Shown piece by piece: positions 5,380 through 6,891 of a DNA stretch of 6,891 nt. The first letter of the stretch is position 1; every line of letters starts with the position of its first letter. This stretch comes from Planctomycetota bacterium. Its GTDB lineage: Bacteria; Planctomycetota; MHYJ01; WSZJ01; JACPWG01. The position numbers and the translations under genes are program-made. The DNA lies in assembly GCA_016220045.1 (NCBI GenBank), contig JACRIP010000552.1, forward strand, positions 1 through 6,891, written 5' to 3'. The notes beneath the pieces are model-generated. The model made no database searches. It saw nothing but the letters and a program-made list of their open reading frames with translations, and had not been told where the DNA came from.

Positions 5380-6891
5380 TCACCGTACTTCGATCTTCCG
5401 CTCCGCGAGCAGCGTCCCCACCGCGCGCTGGTAGCGGTACACCGCCGTCGTGTGGTCGATGGCCGCGTTGAGCGCGCTGGTTTCCGCCTGCTCCAGGTCT
5501 TCCTGGATGCGCAGGAAATCCAGGCTGGTCGTTATTCCCAGCGCCATCCGCCGCTCTTCCGCCTCCACCTGCCGCCGCCCCAGCTCCACCGCCACTTGCG
5601 CCGCCACGATCCGCTGCTGCGCGAAGCCCAGCTCGCGGATCGCCTGGCGCACCTGCACGATGATCTGCGACTCCAGGATCTTCAGGTCGAGCAACAGCCG
5701 ACGACGGGCCGTCTCGCTCGCCCGCAACTGCCCGCGCGCCTGCCGGGTTCCCAGCGGATACTCGAAGACCACCCCCACCGCCCAGTTCTTGTAGTCGGTG
5801 GATCCCAGCGAGTCGTAGCTCCCCTCGAGATCCCCGCCCAGCCCGTTGTAGCGGAAGGTGTAGCTCAGGTCCAGGAGCGGCAACAGTTGGTCCTTCGAGA
5901 GCATGATCGTCAGCTCCTGCGCCTCGATCTGCGTCATGAGCGCGGCGATCTCGGTGCGCCGCTCCATGGCCAGCCGGATAGCGCCCGCTTCGTCAATCGC
6001 CACCGGCCGGGTAATCGGCTCTTCGGTCGGCGCCACCTGGAACCCCCATTCCTCCAGGCTCGTGCGGGGCGGCGCCACCAGGCGCTTCAACACGTCGGAG
6101 GCGGTGCCGATCGCGCTCTCGGCGTTGAGGAGCTCCTCGCGCTGTTGCGCCACGCTCGCCTCCGCCTGCAACGCCTCGACCGGGGGCATCTGGCCCAGCC
6201 GCACGTGCTGGCGGTTCTCCTCCAGCAGCGCTTCGCCGCGGTGCAGGCGAGCGACCTGGATGTCGCGCTGGCGGAGTTCGCGCACGAGGTTCCAGTAGGC
6301 GTCGAGCACCTCCAGGATCGTGCTGCTGACCTCCGCCTCGAAGCGATCCCGCGCGGCCTTCTGATCCTTCCGGGCGATCCGGATGGGCGCCATCACCACG
6401 CTGCTTCCCCGGCCGCGTAGCATGGGCTGCGTGAGCTGGAAGCCTACGGAGGTCGCCCAGCTTGGCGTAAGGGGCTGACTTCCGCCGAAGAACTCGGGGT
6501 CCCGATTCGGCGCATTCAGGTCGGCCGTCCGGGTCGCCTCGTAGGAGGTCGAGTAGCGCAGGCCCTGGAAGAGCTGGCCGCGCAGCCCGGCGCTCACCGC
6601 CGTCTGCATCGTGTCGTTCGGCTTGTCCATCGGGAAGTCCCCGATGGGCGGTACGAAGAGCAGGTTGTTCGGCGTGACGTCCTTCTGCTGCTGCACGCTG
6701 CCGAACAGTATCGGATCAAAGATTCCCAGCGTGGCCGCGGCCAGATGTCCGGCCTCCTCGGGTCCGAGCCGGCTGACCTGGATTTCGAGGCAGTTCGACA
6801 GCGCCAGCGCGAGCGCCTCCTGCGTGGAAAGGGAGCGTAGGGTGGGGACCTTGGTGGCTGGAGCGGCGGGCGCGGGCGCCGCCGGCGCGGG
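5380..6891 (-). CDS. TolC-family outer-membrane efflux protein, N-terminus beyond right edge
   Basis: Seen: minus-strand frame open from the right edge to TGA at 5380-5382, 503 residues. A GTG at 6696 is internal, because the frame upstream of it encodes family sequence. The first residues are Pro/Ala-rich (PAPAAPAPAAPATK), then LSTQEALALALSNCLEIQV, the usual first helix of outer-membrane efflux proteins, and FDPILFG. Next come a beta-barrel-like stretch, QLTQPMLRGRG, and long coiled-coil helices with EVLDAYWNLVREL and GQMPPVEALQAEASVAQQRE. The second half repeats the pattern (LAMERRTEIAALMTQIEAQE, barrel segment YKNWAVGVVFEYPLG, then ALGITTSLDFLRIQEDLEQAE), as expected for two OEP repeats. 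Family knowledge: it forms a trimeric outer-membrane duct working with RND or ABC pumps and a periplasmic adaptor. The signal peptide and any adaptor or pump genes would lie beyond the right edge. It converges on the peptide operon, so it is not co-transcribed with it. It is not a TpsB, so it would not secrete the TpsA protein. Confidence 0.93.
   Translation of the reverse strand, partial: PAPAAPAPAAPATKVPTLRSLSTQEALALALSNCLEIQVSRLGPEEAGHLAAATLGIFDPILFGSVQQQKDVTPNNLLFVPPIGDFPMDKPNDTMQTAVSAGLRGQLFQGLRYSTSYEATRTADLNAPNRDPEFFGGSQPLTPSWATSVGFQLTQPMLRGRGSSVVMAPIRIARKDQKAARDRFEAEVSSTILEVLDAYWNLVRELRQRDIQVARLHRGEALLEENRQHVRLGQMPPVEALQAEASVAQQREELLNAESAIGTASDVLKRLVAPPRTSLEEWGFQVAPTEEPITRPVAIDEAGAIRLAMERRTEIAALMTQIEAQELTIMLSKDQLLPLLDLSYTFRYNGLGGDLEGSYDSLGSTDYKNWAVGVVFEYPLGTRQARGQLRASETARRRLLLDLKILESQIIVQVRQAIRELGFAQQRIVAAQVAVELGRRQVEAEERRMALGITTSLDFLRIQEDLEQAETSALNAAIDHTTAVYRYQRAVGTLLAERKIEVR

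Noticed and set aside
5284..6420. Long plus-strand frame opposite the TolC-family gene, rich in His, Arg, Leu and Gln.
   Set aside because: It is the mirror frame of a coiled-coil-rich gene; the minus frame has both OEP repeats.
1..6891. CRISPR arrays, tRNA or rRNA genes, insertion sequences.
   Set aside because: No regularly spaced repeats, cloverleaf, rRNA-like sequence, transposase or terminal inverted repeats were seen on either strand.

Overview
The window is G+C-rich (about two thirds by eye) and comes from a Gram-negative bacterium. Two of its genes only make sense with an outer membrane: a filamentous-haemagglutinin-like secreted protein and a TolC-family outer-membrane channel. The style (long beta-repeat adhesin, TolC protein with a Pro/Ala-rich N-terminal stretch and a 'QPMLRGRG' motif, double-glycine peptide, cysteine-rich protein of unknown function) would suit Myxococcota, Planctomycetota or Acidobacteriota. 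The sequence alone does not decide between them.

Layout: (1) 1-2657, minus strand: N-terminal 885 residues of a large TpsA-type exoprotein (signal peptide, TPS/haemagglutination-activity domain, then beta-repeats), running off the left edge. (2) 2658-3323: divergent intergenic region with a near-consensus sigma70-type promoter firing rightward and a few short ATTAGAT repeats. (3) 3324-4454, plus strand: a 376-residue cysteine-rich protein with a YkgJ-like (Zn/Fe-chelating CxxC...CC) cysteine pattern and a C-terminal segment that reads like a PqqD/RRE-type winged helix. (4) 4585-4725, plus strand: a 46-residue peptide with a textbook double-glycine leader and a Lys-rich core encoded by a 9-bp tandem repeat. 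(5) 4726-5014: no convincing gene, closed by a strong intrinsic terminator at 5015-5057. (6) 5058-5379: nothing recognisable. (7) 5380-6891, minus strand: TolC-family outer-membrane efflux protein, start outside the window.

The most interesting unit is 3239-5057: one promoter, a cysteine-rich protein, a double-glycine peptide and one terminator. The reading proposed here is a small ribosomally made, leader-bearing secreted peptide with a dedicated metal-binding partner, possibly carrying a leader-recognition domain. Its exporter (a C39-peptidase ABC transporter) is not in the window. The TolC-family gene converging on it is a possible outer-membrane exit, but this is inference from proximity only.
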